In this document: positions 51,214 through 60,183 of the stretch, one piece after another | How positions within the stretch are numbered: position 1 is the stretch's first letter | Layout of the letters: every line of letters starts with the position of its first letter | Position numbers and translations under genes: made by a program | The notes under the pieces: generated by a model | The model's input: the letters and a program-made list of their open reading frames with translations, nothing else | Database searches by the model: none | What the model was told of the DNA's origin: nothing | NCBI RefSeq assembly: GCF_041431415.1 | Contig: NZ_CP107845.1 | Coordinates: 744,001 to 808,000, forward strand | Source: Streptomyces sp. NBC_00513 | GTDB taxonomy: Bacteria > Actinomycetota > Actinomycetes > Streptomycetales > Streptomycetaceae | Direction of reading: 5' to 3' | Length of the DNA stretch: 64,000 nucleotides

Positions 51214-52437
51214 ATGGCAGCGAAGATCAGCCGGGGCCGTGGGCACGACCGGCGACGGCTCGGATACCTGAGCGCGGCGGCGGTGTTCGCGATCGGCATG
51301 GCCGGCACGACGCTTCCCACTCCCCTGTACGGGCTGTACAGGGAGGAACTCGGGTTCTCCGAGCTGATGGTGACGCTCGTCTTCGCCGCCTACGCCATCG
51401 GGGTCATCGTCACGCTGCTGGTCGCCGGCAACTATTCCGACGAGGCGGGCCGCCGGCCCGTACTGCTGTACGCGTTGGGGCTGTCGGCGCTGAGCGCGGG
51501 CTGCTTCCTGCTGGAGGGCGGTCTGCCCCTGCTGTTCGCGGGCCGCGTGCTGTCCGGGTTCTCGGCCGGGCTGCTCAGCGGCGTGGGTACGGTCACCGTC
51601 CTGGAACTGGCGCCCCCCGAGCGCAAGAGGCGCGCCGGACTGGCCGCGACCGCGGCCAACATGGGCGGCCTGGGCTGCGGTCCGCTGCTGGCCGGGATGT
51701 TGGCCGAGTACGCGCCGCTGCCGCTGATCCTGCCGTTCCTGGCCCACCTCGTCCTCCTGTGCTTCGCGTGCGCCATCGTGCTGCTGCTGCCCGAGACGGT
51801 CGAGCACCCTCGACGCCTACCCCCGCTGAAGCCGCAGGGGCTGTCCGTTCCACCGGACATCCGCGGTGTCTTCGTGCCGTGCGCGCTCGCGGCGTTCGCC
51901 GGGTTCGCGCTGCTCGGACTGTTCACCTCGATCGCGCCGAGTTTCGTGTCCGAGACCCTGGGCGTGACCAACCACGCCACGGCCGGCCTGGTGGTCTTCA
52001 CCGTGTTCCTCGGCTCGACGATCGGTCAGGTCCTGGTGGGGCGCATGCCCGTACGGCGGGCGCTGCCGCTGGGCTGCCTCGTCCTGGTGGTCGGTCTCCT
52101 GCTGGTCGGTGCCTCGCTGTGGACCGAGTCGATGCCGCTGCTCGTGGCGGGAGCGGTGTGCGGGGGGCTGGGGCAGGGGATGGCCTTCCGCGCGGGGCTC
52201 ACGGCCGTGAGCGACGCGGCGCCGCCCGCGCACCGGGGCGGCACGATCTCCTCGTTCTTCGTGGTGGCGTACACGGGCATCTCGCTCCCGGTGGTGGGCG
52301 TGGGCGCGTTGACGCTGTGGCTCGGACTGGTGGGTGCCGGGTTGACGTTCACCGTGTGCGCGACGGTGCTGGCCGCCGCGACGGGCCTGTACCTCCTGCG
52401 GCATCCGCCGACGGCGCCCTCCCCTTCCGCCTCCTGA
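51214..52437 (+). CDS. MFS transporter
   Basis: A 407-residue 12-helix major facilitator. Features: FAIGMAGTTLPTPLYGLYRE, GNYSDEAGRRPVLLYALGLS (motif A), GRVLSGFSAGLLSGVGTVTV, and the second-half PVRRALPLGCLVLVVGLLLV. It resembles sugar- or drug-efflux transporters of unknown substrate. No regulator is next to it. ATG at 51214; the same frame is open far upstream but the sequence there is not protein-like. Confidence 0.9.
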   Translation: MAAKISRGRGHDRRRLGYLSAAAVFAIGMAGTTLPTPLYGLYREELGFSELMVTLVFAAYAIGVIVTLLVAGNYSDEAGRRPVLLYALGLSALSAGCFLLEGGLPLLFAGRVLSGFSAGLLSGVGTVTVLELAPPERKRRAGLAATAANMGGLGCGPLLAGMLAEYAPLPLILPFLAHLVLLCFACAIVLLLPETVEHPRRLPPLKPQGLSVPPDIRGVFVPCALAAFAGFALLGLFTSIAPSFVSETLGVTNHATAGLVVFTVFLGSTIGQVLVGRMPVRRALPLGCLVLVVGLLLVGASLWTESMPLLVAGAVCGGLGQGMAFRAGLTAVSDAAPPAHRGGTISSFFVVAYTGISLPVVGVGALTLWLGLVGAGLTFTVCATVLAAATGLYLLRHPPTAPSPSAS

Positions 52438-52486
52438 ACCCCGGCGCGGGGCGGTCACGACGCGGGTCGGATGCCGCGCCGGTCGG

Positions 52487-53248
52487 TCACCGGGGAGGGG
52501 GCGGGGCCGCCGCGAAGCGGCTGGGGCGCCCGAAACGGACCGCCACCCCGGGCGAGTACAGGACGCTGACCGGGTCCCCGGTCGGGGTGGGCAGACCGGC
52601 CGCGGCGATCAGGTCCTCCCGGCATTCGAGCAGTTCCGCTCGGTGCAGGGGCCAGCGGGGGTGGGTGTTCGGCAGGTGCAGCGGACCACCGGGGAAGTCG
52701 TTGTGCAGACACCAGCGGGCCGTGAGGAAGTCTTCCAACTCCGTGGGCTCGTCGATGGGATCCCCGACGCGGACGGCGATCCGCGAGTGTGCGCCCCGAG
52801 GGCCGGGCCATCTGCGCACACCCGTGTACGTGACGACGTCACCGGTGCGGTCGAGGGACATCCGCGACCACTGGTAGGGCAGCCGGAACACGGTCCGGGC
52901 GACCGCCACCGACACCAGGCGCGAGGCGTCCAGGGAGCGGAAGACGACCCCGCGTCGGCCCTGGGCGTCCACCGAGTACAGCCGCACGTTCGTCTCGGGG
53001 AAGGATCCGAGGTACGGGACGCCCGGCAGCCCCAGCCAGCCGACGCGATCCATCCGGAAGGCGATGAGACCGACGTACGTGACGCCGTCGAGGGTGTCGG
53101 GGACGGTCCCGGGCGGCAGCAGTGGAGCCACGTCCGCCGGGTCGACCGGCCAGTGCAGGAAGGCGAGGTCGAGCCAGGACTGGGTCAGCAGGGCACGGGG
53201 CGGGGAGAAGGGCGGGTCGCTGCGGATCGGTTCACGGGAGAACGGCAC
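52487..53248 (-). CDS. DUF2071 family protein (YqjF-like)
   Basis: A 253-residue protein. Marks: LLTQSWLDLAFLHWPVDPAD, VAPLLPPGTVPDTLDGVTYV, GLIAFRMDRVGW, FPETNVRLYSVDAQGRRGVV, FRSLDASRLVSVAVARTVFR. This fits DUF2071, related to acetoacetate-decarboxylase-like folds, with no known reaction. GTG start with a weak ribosome binding site. It is convergent with the MFS gene. Confidence 0.88.
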   Translation of the reverse strand: MPFSREPIRSDPPFSPPRALLTQSWLDLAFLHWPVDPADVAPLLPPGTVPDTLDGVTYVGLIAFRMDRVGWLGLPGVPYLGSFPETNVRLYSVDAQGRRGVVFRSLDASRLVSVAVARTVFRLPYQWSRMSLDRTGDVVTYTGVRRWPGPRGAHSRIAVRVGDPIDEPTELEDFLTARWCLHNDFPGGPLHLPNTHPRWPLHRAELLECREDLIAAAGLPTPTGDPVSVLYSPGVAVRFGRPSRFAAAPPPPR

Positions 53249-53286
53249 GGGCCCAGTGTCCCAGCCCGTCGCCGGGCCGGGAGCGG

Positions 53287-54255
53287 TCAGTGTTCGGGGT
53301 CCGGCGGGCGGAACGACGACAGCATGGCGATGAAGGACGCGGACCCGGTGATCACCCCGGGGCGTCCACTGCCGGCCGGGGCGGGCTCCACACCCACGGC
53401 CTCGATGCCGCCTTCGTGGATCCACAGCACCTTCGGGGTGAGCCGCTGTTCGGGCGGAGCCTTCTCCCAGTTGTCGAGGGTGACGGTGGAGTAGCCGACG
53501 AGCTGGGAGTGCAGGTCGGGTCCGTCCACGGCCTGGAAGTACAGGAATCCCTCGTGCGGCACCATCGCGAGGATGCCCAGGGGGGCGGGACGGCCCAGGA
53601 GGTCGGCGGCCCGCAGCAGGTGGGTACAGGTGAAGCCGGTCTCGCAGGTCACGGAGACCATGGGGTTGGCCGATCCGCTGTCATCCCGTACGACGGGTTC
53701 GGCGGCGAGGTTCCGTTCGGCGAGCGCCCACACCTCGTCCCCGTCGACGTTCCACGTGCGGAACTGCGACGCCGGCACGGGGGACGAGCGGTCGCCGTCC
53801 ACGCGAACCACCAGGACCACGGCCAGGTCCTCGGTCAGGGGTCTGGCCAGGGCGAAGTCCTCGGCGACGGTGCGCAGGGGCACGACCCGCGGCAGCAGCA
53901 GCGGGCCGACCTCCTCGTAGCCCGCCTGGTGCAGGGCCCTGCGGCGGTCGCCGAGCTCCAGCAGCCCGTTGAGGTGCCCAACGGCGGCTTCGCGCCACTG
54001 CGCCCGGGGCAGCGGCCGGACCAGGAGGGCCAGCTCCGCCAGGTCCAGCGGGATCCCGCTGCCGATTCCGAGCTGCAGGTGCTGCTCGGCACCGAACCGC
54101 ATCGGCTGGTCCGAGCCCTCGCCGTCGAGGAAGAGGTTGTTCAGGAGGGCCAGGAATTCCTGCCATTCGGCGGGCCCCAAGGGACACCACGGCGGGACGG
54201 GCAGCCCCGTGTCGGCGGGGACCGCGGCCTTCTTCGCTCTGCGGAACAAGGGCAT
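53287..54255 (-). CDS. hypothetical protein, DUF1444-like
   Basis: A 322-residue cytosolic protein. LTEDLAVVLVVRVDGDRSSP, then FRTWNVDGDEVWALAERNLA resembles the DUF1444/YtpQ pattern, in which a predicted short domain is followed by a W-x-L-x-x-N-L block. The rest (GEGSDQPMRFGAEQHLQLGI, MVSVTCETGFTCTHLLRAAD) is not assigned. The start MPLFRRAKK is preferred over a GTG 16 codons earlier. No neighbour gives a functional clue. Confidence 0.65.
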   Translation of the reverse strand: MPLFRRAKKAAVPADTGLPVPPWCPLGPAEWQEFLALLNNLFLDGEGSDQPMRFGAEQHLQLGIGSGIPLDLAELALLVRPLPRAQWREAAVGHLNGLLELGDRRRALHQAGYEEVGPLLLPRVVPLRTVAEDFALARPLTEDLAVVLVVRVDGDRSSPVPASQFRTWNVDGDEVWALAERNLAAEPVVRDDSGSANPMVSVTCETGFTCTHLLRAADLLGRPAPLGILAMVPHEGFLYFQAVDGPDLHSQLVGYSTVTLDNWEKAPPEQRLTPKVLWIHEGGIEAVGVEPAPAGSGRPGVITGSASFIAMLSSFRPPDPEH

Positions 54256-54414
54256 GCGCGACAGGTTAAGGCCGTGCGAATCCCGTTGTGAGCGCGTAAA
54301 CAAGGCTGATGGACGGCGAGTTCAGGCCGGCGAGGGCCGGGCGGGCGCGGCGGCGGGCGGGCACCGGGAATGGCCGAAGGAATGAGGCCGGACGCCGCTC
54401 GGGGTTCCTAGCCT

Positions 54415-54449
54415 GGGACGGTGCCCCTGGTCCCCCGGGGCACCGTCCC
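54415..54449 (+). promoter_or_regulatory. leader hairpin before the polysaccharide deacetylase gene
   Basis: A 13-bp perfect stem (GGGACGGTGCCCC with its complement) and a nine-base loop end 22 bases before the ATG at 54472. It is not followed by T's. Stability and position suggest control of translation or attenuation, or mRNA stabilisation. Confidence 0.55.
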
Positions 54450-54471
54450 GTCACCAGTGAAGAGCGGTTTC

Positions 54472-55239
54472 ATGAGAATCAGCAGTTTGTCGGCCACCCG
54501 CCGCACGGCCGGGTTCGCCCTCACGGCGACGGCGCTCACCCTCGCCTCGCTGTGCTGTCCCGCGGTGGCCTCCGCGACCACACGGCCCTCGACACCCGAG
54601 GCCCGGACGGCGCCCGCCGCGGCGACGGTGCCGCTCTCCATCGCCCGTGCGGCGGACGGCGGCGCACGGGACGTCGCGATCACGATCGACGACGGACCCG
54701 ACCCCGTCTGGACGCCGAAGGTCCTGGACGTGCTGAAGGGGTACGGGGTCAAGGCCACGTTCTGCATGATCGGAACGAACGCCGGGAAGTACCCCGATCT
54801 CGTCAGGCGGGTGGTGGCGGACGGACACCGGTTGTGCGACCACTCCGTCAGCCATGACATGACGATGGACAAGAAGCCCGTCGCCTACCAGGAGCGGCAG
54901 ATCCTCGACGCCAAGAACACGATCGAGAAGGCGGCCCCGGGAGCGACCGTCGACTACTACCGCGCACCGGGCGGCGCCTTCACCCCGGACAGCCGGCGGA
55001 TCGCGGCGCGGCACGGGATGCGGCCCCTGGGGTGGAGCGTGGACCCCGAGGACTGGAGCCGCCCCGGCACATCCGCGATCGTGGCCGCGGTGGAGAGCGG
55101 GCTGCCCGCGGACCCGACCGTGCTGTTCCACGACGGGGGCGGCGACCGGGGAGAGACGGTGGAGGCCCTGCGCACGCTCCTGCCGTGGTTCGTGGAGCAC
55201 GGGTACGCGTTCACCTTCCCGGTCCGCACCGCCGGCTGA
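54472..55239 (+). CDS. secreted polysaccharide deacetylase (NodB domain)
   Basis: A 255-residue CE4 enzyme. Signal peptide at about 1-36 (FALTATALTLASLCCPAVAS). NodB motifs: VAITIDDGPDP (metal-binding and catalytic Asp), LCDHSVSHDMTMD (metal His pair), YYRAPGGAFTPDS (catalytic Arg groove), LGWSVDPEDWSRPG, and TVLFHDGG (last His). It would remove acetyl groups from chitin or peptidoglycan GlcNAc, with a divalent metal. The ATG at 54472 follows GAAGAG; an upstream GTG at 54421 lies within the leader hairpin. Confidence 0.94.
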   Translation: MRISSLSATRRTAGFALTATALTLASLCCPAVASATTRPSTPEARTAPAAATVPLSIARAADGGARDVAITIDDGPDPVWTPKVLDVLKGYGVKATFCMIGTNAGKYPDLVRRVVADGHRLCDHSVSHDMTMDKKPVAYQERQILDAKNTIEKAAPGATVDYYRAPGGAFTPDSRRIAARHGMRPLGWSVDPEDWSRPGTSAIVAAVESGLPADPTVLFHDGGGDRGETVEALRTLLPWFVEHGYAFTFPVRTAG

Positions 55240-55311
55240 GACTCCGGTGCGGGGTCACTCGCCCAGCCCGGCTACCAGGCGGTAACGTCGGCCTCCGAGG
55301 ATTGGAGTTCC

Positions 55312-55824
55312 ATGACCCGCCTGCTCAGCGTTTCCGACAGCGTCATCGTCGAGGCCAGCCCGTCAACGGTGTACCGGCACGTGTGCGACCCCTCGCTCAT
55401 GGGCCGCTGGAGCCCCGAGAACCTGGGTGCGACCCTCACCCGCGAGCCGGGTCCCGTTCCGGTCGGGACGGTCTTCGACGGGCACAACAAGCGTGGCGCC
55501 TTCCGCTGGACCACGCGCTGCACCGTGACGGCGGCGGACCAGGACGAGCTGTTCCGCTTCCGGGTCCACTCCATCGGACTGAAGCGGCCGCGCCTGCGCG
55601 GGCCCATCGCCACCTGGGAGTACCGGTTCGAGGCGGTCCCCGAGGGGACGAGGGTGACGGAGACGTGGACCGACGACCGCCGCTCGTGGCCGGATCTCGT
55701 CGCGAACACCTTCGACAAGATCGCGACGGGCGGGCACACCTTCGCCGATTTCCAGCGTCGGAACATCCGCGTCACCCTGCGCAACCTCAAGGCCGCCCTG
55801 GAATCCGACGCCCGCACGCCGTGA
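55312..55824 (+). CDS. SRPBCC family protein (polyketide cyclase-like)
   Basis: A 170-residue START-like fold: VSDSVIVEASPSTVYRHVCD, PSLMGRWSPENLGATL, GTVFDGHNKRGAFRWTTRCT, VTAADQDELFRFRV, TWEYRFEAVPEGTRVTETWT, and a long C-terminal helix. Members bind or modify hydrophobic ligands. TTGGAG lies before the ATG. It stands between the deacetylase and the aldehyde dehydrogenase and has no evident link to either. Confidence 0.9.
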   Translation: MTRLLSVSDSVIVEASPSTVYRHVCDPSLMGRWSPENLGATLTREPGPVPVGTVFDGHNKRGAFRWTTRCTVTAADQDELFRFRVHSIGLKRPRLRGPIATWEYRFEAVPEGTRVTETWTDDRRSWPDLVANTFDKIATGGHTFADFQRRNIRVTLRNLKAALESDARTP

Positions 55825-56056
55825 GGGAGGACGGAGCGGCGGCCTCGACGCACCTCGCGCCCGAGACCGCACCCGACACCCCCGGGGAGTCCGCGTTTGG
55901 AGCGGAATAATCCGGCCACACTAGTTGCTATATACATCGATCGAGGCGATGCGCCGCCCCTCCGCAGGCGGGGCGCGCCCGCCTGACGATCGCCGCAGAT
56001 CCTCACGTCCGGCGACGGCAACGCCCGGCCTGGCCTTTCCCCTCAGGAGTCACCGC

Positions 56057-57376
56057 ATGTCGAACCACCTCCCGGAGCAGCCCGCAGACACCGTCGAGCG
56101 CCTCCGCGCCGGCTTCGCCTCCGGTCGCACGAAGTCGCTCTCCTGGCGTACGACGCAGCTCCGGGCGGTACGCGCCCTGCTGAAGGAACGCGGGGACGAG
56201 CTGGCCGGCGCGCTCCACGCGGACCTCGGGAAGGGGCGCGAGGAGGCCTACCGCACCGAGATCGATTTCGTCGTGCGGGAGATCGACCACACGCTGGACC
56301 ATCTCGCGCAGTGGCTCCGCCCCCAGCCGGTGGCGGTGCCCGAGCGGCTGAACCCGGCCACCGCCCACACCGTGCTGGACCCGCTGGGCATGGTCCTGGT
56401 CATCGCCCCGTGGAACTACCCGTTGCAACTGCTGCTGGCCCCGGTCATCGGCGCGCTCGCGGCGGGCAACTGCGTCGTCGCCAAGCCCAGCGAGCTGGCC
56501 CCGGCCACGTCGAGGGCCGTGGCCGAGCTGCTGCCGCTGTACGTGGACACCGGCGCGGTCGCCGTGGTGGAAGGCGGCGTCCCCGAGACGACGGAGCTGT
56601 TGGCCCAGCGCTTCGACCACATCTTCTACACCGGCAACGGGACGGTCGGCCGGATCGTGATGCGTGCCGCGGCCGAGCACCTCACACCGGTGACACTCGA
56701 ACTCGGTGGCAAGTCACCCGCGTTCGTCGATCGTGGCACGGACCTGGCCGTCGTGGCCGCCCGGCTGGCGTCGACCAAGTTCATGAACGCGGGGCAGACG
56801 TGCGTCGCCCCCGACTACGTGCTCACCGACCCCGAGACGGCCCGGGAGTTGGAGAAGGCCCTCGCCGACGCCGTGCACTCGCTGTACGGGGACGACCCGG
56901 CCGCCTCCCCCGCGTACGGCCGGATCGTCAACGACCGTCACTTCGACCGCCTCACGGGCCTGCTGGCCTCGGGCCGTACGGTGGTCGGCGGTGACCACGA
57001 CCGGGCGGCCCGCTACATCGCCCCCACGGTCCTGGCAGACGTGTCCCCGGACTCCCCCGTGATGGGCGAGGAGATCTTCGGTCCGATCCTGCCGGTGGTC
57101 GAGGTGGCCGGGCTGGACGAGGCCATCGCGTTCATCGGTGGCAGGGACAAGCCGTTGGCCCTGTACGCCTTCACCGAGTCGGAGACCACGCGGGAACGCC
57201 TCACCCACGAGACCTCCTCGGGTGGTCTCGCCTTCGGCCTCCCCGTGGCCCATCTGACCGTCTCCGACCTCCCGTTCGGCGGGGTCGGCGAGAGCGGCAT
57301 GGGCAACTACCACGGTCACTGGTCGCTGGCCACGTTCAGCCACCTCAAGGCGGTCCTGGACAAGCCGCTGAGCTGA
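56057..57376 (+). CDS. aldehyde dehydrogenase family protein
   Basis: A 439-residue NAD(P)-dependent enzyme of the class-3-like type. Marks: MVLVIAPWNYPLQLLLAPVI, GNCVVAKPSELAPATSRAVA, DHIFYTGNGTVGRIVMRAAA, the Glu motif LELGGKSPAFVDRGTDLAVV, the nucleophile NAGQTCVAPDYVL, and EEIFGPILPVVEVAGLDEA. The C-terminus DLPFGGVGESGMGNYHG is normal. It oxidises aldehydes such as fatty or aromatic ones. AGGAG precedes the ATG. Confidence 0.95.
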   Translation: MSNHLPEQPADTVERLRAGFASGRTKSLSWRTTQLRAVRALLKERGDELAGALHADLGKGREEAYRTEIDFVVREIDHTLDHLAQWLRPQPVAVPERLNPATAHTVLDPLGMVLVIAPWNYPLQLLLAPVIGALAAGNCVVAKPSELAPATSRAVAELLPLYVDTGAVAVVEGGVPETTELLAQRFDHIFYTGNGTVGRIVMRAAAEHLTPVTLELGGKSPAFVDRGTDLAVVAARLASTKFMNAGQTCVAPDYVLTDPETARELEKALADAVHSLYGDDPAASPAYGRIVNDRHFDRLTGLLASGRTVVGGDHDRAARYIAPTVLADVSPDSPVMGEEIFGPILPVVEVAGLDEAIAFIGGRDKPLALYAFTESETTRERLTHETSSGGLAFGLPVAHLTVSDLPFGGVGESGMGNYHGHWSLATFSHLKAVLDKPLS

Positions 57377-57387
57377 CCCCACCGACG

Positions 57388-57431
57388 GTGCGGGGAGGGA
57401 ACCGGCCACGGCGCCGGCTCCCTCCCCGCAC
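57388..57431 (+). terminator. terminator after the aldehyde dehydrogenase gene
   Basis: Arms GTGCGGGGAGGGAACCGG and CCGGCTCCCTCCCCGCAC pair over 18 positions with one mismatch; the loop is eight bases. It begins 12 bases after the stop. Confidence 0.8.
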
Positions 57432-57530
57432 GCGTGCCACGACACCTCACTCCCCCCACCACACCGCCCGCCCGGGTGAGGTCGTGACGCCCCGGCTCCC
57501 CCCGCGGCGCCCCGTGTACCTTTGGCCTCC

Positions 57531-57836
57531 ATGGACACGACTACGGAAGAGCCGAGGAACGACGTCAAGCCCCCTGCGGAGAAGCCGGGTTGGGACCTGG
57601 CGGTGCCGCTCGGCGGCGGCTTCCTCGCGTCGGTGCGGCTCGGGGGCACGGACGGCTGGTGGACGGCTCTGTGGCTGCCCCTGCTCGCCCTCGCGCTGCT
57701 CGCCTTGTCCCTTGAGTGGACGCTGCTGGTCAAGGCCCGCTTCCGGATGCGCGCCGGGCAGTGGTTCTCCCTGGTGGGTGCGAACGTCAGCGTGCTCCTC
57801 GGGCTGGCCGTGCTGCTGGGGCCGGCCCGCTCCTGA
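57531..57836 (+). CDS. small two-helix membrane protein
   Basis: A 101-residue protein with a polar N-terminus, then TALWLPLLALALLALSLEWT and WFSLVGANVSVLLGLAVLLG as membrane helices. A basic loop between them (KARFRMRAGQ) suggests its topology. No known family. ATG at 57531 (the frame is open a few codons further). Confidence 0.65.
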   Translation: MDTTTEEPRNDVKPPAEKPGWDLAVPLGGGFLASVRLGGTDGWWTALWLPLLALALLALSLEWTLLVKARFRMRAGQWFSLVGANVSVLLGLAVLLGPARS

Positions 57837-58032
57837 CCGGCGGTTGCCCACGACCTGACACGAGGCGCCCCCGGAGGCGCCATCAGGGGCGTTCACCGCG
57901 ACACCCGCACACGGGGCCGCCCGCTCACGGGCTTCGGGATCCATCATGGCGTTGCCGAACCGCCATCGATGGATCGTCCGCCGTCCCGCCCACGCACCCG
58001 CGGCGGCCGGCCCGAGCTCAATGGAGAGCCGA

Positions 58033-58500
58033 ATGAACCGTGTGTGGATGCGCGCCCTCTCGCTGGTCGTTCTCGCGGGTCTCGCCGCCGGTGCGACGGG
58101 GTGTTCCGACGGAAGCACCCCGTCGGACGTCGCCTCGAAGGCGGCGTCCGCCGTGCAGTCGGTCGGGGCGGGCCTGGACTCCGCGGCCGCCGAGGCCAAG
58201 AAGAAGCTCGACAGTGTGAAGGACGGGGTCAACGCGAAGAACGACGTGACCCTCGGCACCGTCGCCCAGGACGGCGACGGGCGCACCACCGTGCCCGTGA
58301 CGGTGTCCAACACGGCCGAGGACAAGAAGTCCTTCGCCGTCCAGGTCAACTTCCGCGACAGCGGGGGCAACCTGCTCGACACCGTCGTGGTGACCCTCGC
58401 GGACGTGGCGGCCGGCGCGACCGGCAAGGGCACGGCCCGTAGCACCCGGAACCTCTCCGGCGAGGTGAAGGCCGAGACCGGGACCGCCCTGCGCTACTGA
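58033..58500 (+). CDS. lipoprotein with FxLYD-like domain
   Basis: A 155-residue protein with a lipoprotein signal (LAGLAAGATGC, lipidation at Cys24). Residues 30-75 are helical and Lys-rich. Residues 80-155 form an immunoglobulin-like sandwich: DVTLGTVAQDGDGRTTVPVT, VSNTAEDKKSFAVQVNFRDS, GGNLLDTVVVTLADVAAGAT. This is similar to FxLYD domains of envelope lipoproteins. It likely sits on the outer face of the cell membrane. GGAG lies before the ATG. Confidence 0.8.
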   Translation: MNRVWMRALSLVVLAGLAAGATGCSDGSTPSDVASKAASAVQSVGAGLDSAAAEAKKKLDSVKDGVNAKNDVTLGTVAQDGDGRTTVPVTVSNTAEDKKSFAVQVNFRDSGGNLLDTVVVTLADVAAGATGKGTARSTRNLSGEVKAETGTALRY

Positions 58501-58538
58501 GACGCGCGCGTCGGTTCCGGCCCGGCCCGGCGGACGGC

Positions 58539-59864
58539 TCAGGCGGGGCCGTCGGCGGCGGCGGTCGGCCCCGGGTCGGCCGCGGACTGCGGGCCGGCCT
58601 CCGGCCCCGGCTGCGCCCCGGTCCGCGTACCGTCCTCGGCCGGGGGCTCGTCGCCCTCGTCCCCCGCGTAGGCGCGCAGGTGACCGATCACCGTGTTGGC
58701 GACGGCGACCAGCGGTACGGCGACGACGGCGCCGCCGATCCCCGCGACCAGTCCGCCGGTCGCGACGGCCAGGACCACGGCCAGGGGATGGACCCGAACG
58801 GCCCGTCCCAGGATGAAGGGCTGGAGGATGTGCCCTTCGATCTGCTGGACCGCGAGCACCACCAGCAGGGCCATGAGCGCGGTGAACACGCCCTGGGTGA
58901 CGAGTGCGACGACCACCGCGAGGGCCCCGGACACCACCGCGCCGACCAGTGGCACGAACGACGCCAGGAAGATCACCACTCCGATGGGCACGGCGAGCGG
59001 GACGCCCAGGAGGTAGATGCCGATGCCGATGAAGAGCGCGTCGATCAGGGCGACGATCATCGTCCCGCGCACGTACGCGGTGAGCGTGCGCCAGGCCCGC
59101 GGTCCGGCGCCGGCCACGCCCGGCCGGGCCACGGCCGGGACCAGCTTGAGCGTCCACTGCCAGATGCGCTTGCCGTCGTACAGCAGGAAGAGCGTGGAGA
59201 ACATCGCCAGCAGCATGCCGGTGAGGATCTCCACGAGCACGGTCACGCCCTGGAGGCCCTTGGAGGTGATCTCGCTGGTGCTGGTGCCGATCGCGTCGCT
59301 CAGGTTGTTCGCGACGTCGTTGATCTGCTGCTCGGTCACATGGAACGGGCTGTCGAGGAGCCACTGTTTCAGTTCCTCGATGCCCTCCTGGAGGCGCCCC
59401 GACAGGGTGTCGAGATTGTCGAGCACCTGCCAGACCACGAACCAGCCGACCAGGCCCAGCACGAGGAACCCGCAGATCGCGGTCACGGCGGTGGCCAGCC
59501 CCTGGGACAGACCGCTGCGGTGCAGGCGGGCGACCGTCGGCTGGAGCAGCGCGGTGACGAGGAGGGCCACGACGAAGGCGAGGACGACGAGTCGGACGGA
59601 GCCGATGACCCGCATCAGCACCCACAGCGTGGCCGCGAGCACCAGGAACCGCCAGCCCGCCTCGGCCGCCACCCGAACGCTCCAGGGCACCGCCGCGGCC
59701 GGGTCGGGCGTACGGGGGCGGGCCCGTCGGGCCTCTGCCGCCCGCTCCTCCTCCGCGCTCTCCCCGTACTCCGCGTCGCGGCGCGCCTGGGCCTGCGCGC
59801 GGCGCTCGCCGAACGCGGTCGCGCCTTCTTTCACGCGGTCGAGCCATCTGTGGATTCCGGGCAT
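58539..59864 (-). CDS. AI-2E family transporter
   Basis: A 441-residue permease-like protein with eight helices. Marks: LVLAFVVALLVTALLQPTVA, RLHRSGLSQGLATAVTAICG, FLVLGLVGWFVVWQVLDNLD, AYVRGTMIVALIDALFIGIG, VPIGVVIFLASFVPLVGAVV, VQQIEGHILQPFILGRAV. This is the AI-2E/PerM family, whose substrates are mostly unknown. A long Pro/Ala/Gly C-terminal tail is probably disordered. GGAGGG before the ATG. Confidence 0.93.
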   Translation of the reverse strand: MPGIHRWLDRVKEGATAFGERRAQAQARRDAEYGESAEEERAAEARRARPRTPDPAAAVPWSVRVAAEAGWRFLVLAATLWVLMRVIGSVRLVVLAFVVALLVTALLQPTVARLHRSGLSQGLATAVTAICGFLVLGLVGWFVVWQVLDNLDTLSGRLQEGIEELKQWLLDSPFHVTEQQINDVANNLSDAIGTSTSEITSKGLQGVTVLVEILTGMLLAMFSTLFLLYDGKRIWQWTLKLVPAVARPGVAGAGPRAWRTLTAYVRGTMIVALIDALFIGIGIYLLGVPLAVPIGVVIFLASFVPLVGAVVSGALAVVVALVTQGVFTALMALLVVLAVQQIEGHILQPFILGRAVRVHPLAVVLAVATGGLVAGIGGAVVAVPLVAVANTVIGHLRAYAGDEGDEPPAEDGTRTGAQPGPEAGPQSAADPGPTAAADGPA

Positions 59865-59972
59865 TCGGAACCTCCCTCCGTGTCGTTGCCCTTCTGCCCT
59901 CGATCCGCTCCGCCAGCCGGGTGCGGCCCGGTCGGTTCGGAAGTCGGTTCAGGAGTCGGTGTTCACACGGCG

Positions 59973-60008
59973 CGGGGCCCGGCGTCGTGTGTCCGACGCC
60001 GGGCCCCG
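59973..60008 (-). terminator. terminator in the gap between AI-2E and the paired-module genes
   Basis: A 15-bp perfect stem (CGGGGCCCGGCGTCG with its complement) and six-base loop. The gap 59865-60183 holds this, a weaker hairpin at 60145-60171, the AI-2E promoter and no gene. Confidence 0.72.
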
Positions 60009-60183
60009 GGTGGTTCGGTCGCGCGGTCCACGACGGTTTCCTCCGCTGTCCGGTGAGGGGCGACTCGCCCCGGGAGGTCCAGCGTGGTTCATCCGGCCCG
60101 CTCCGGCATCCGCTCGTGTCGCGGCGACCGGCGGACGCGCGGCGGTCAGGGCCCCGGTGCGGGGGCCTGACCCGGTGCGCGCC

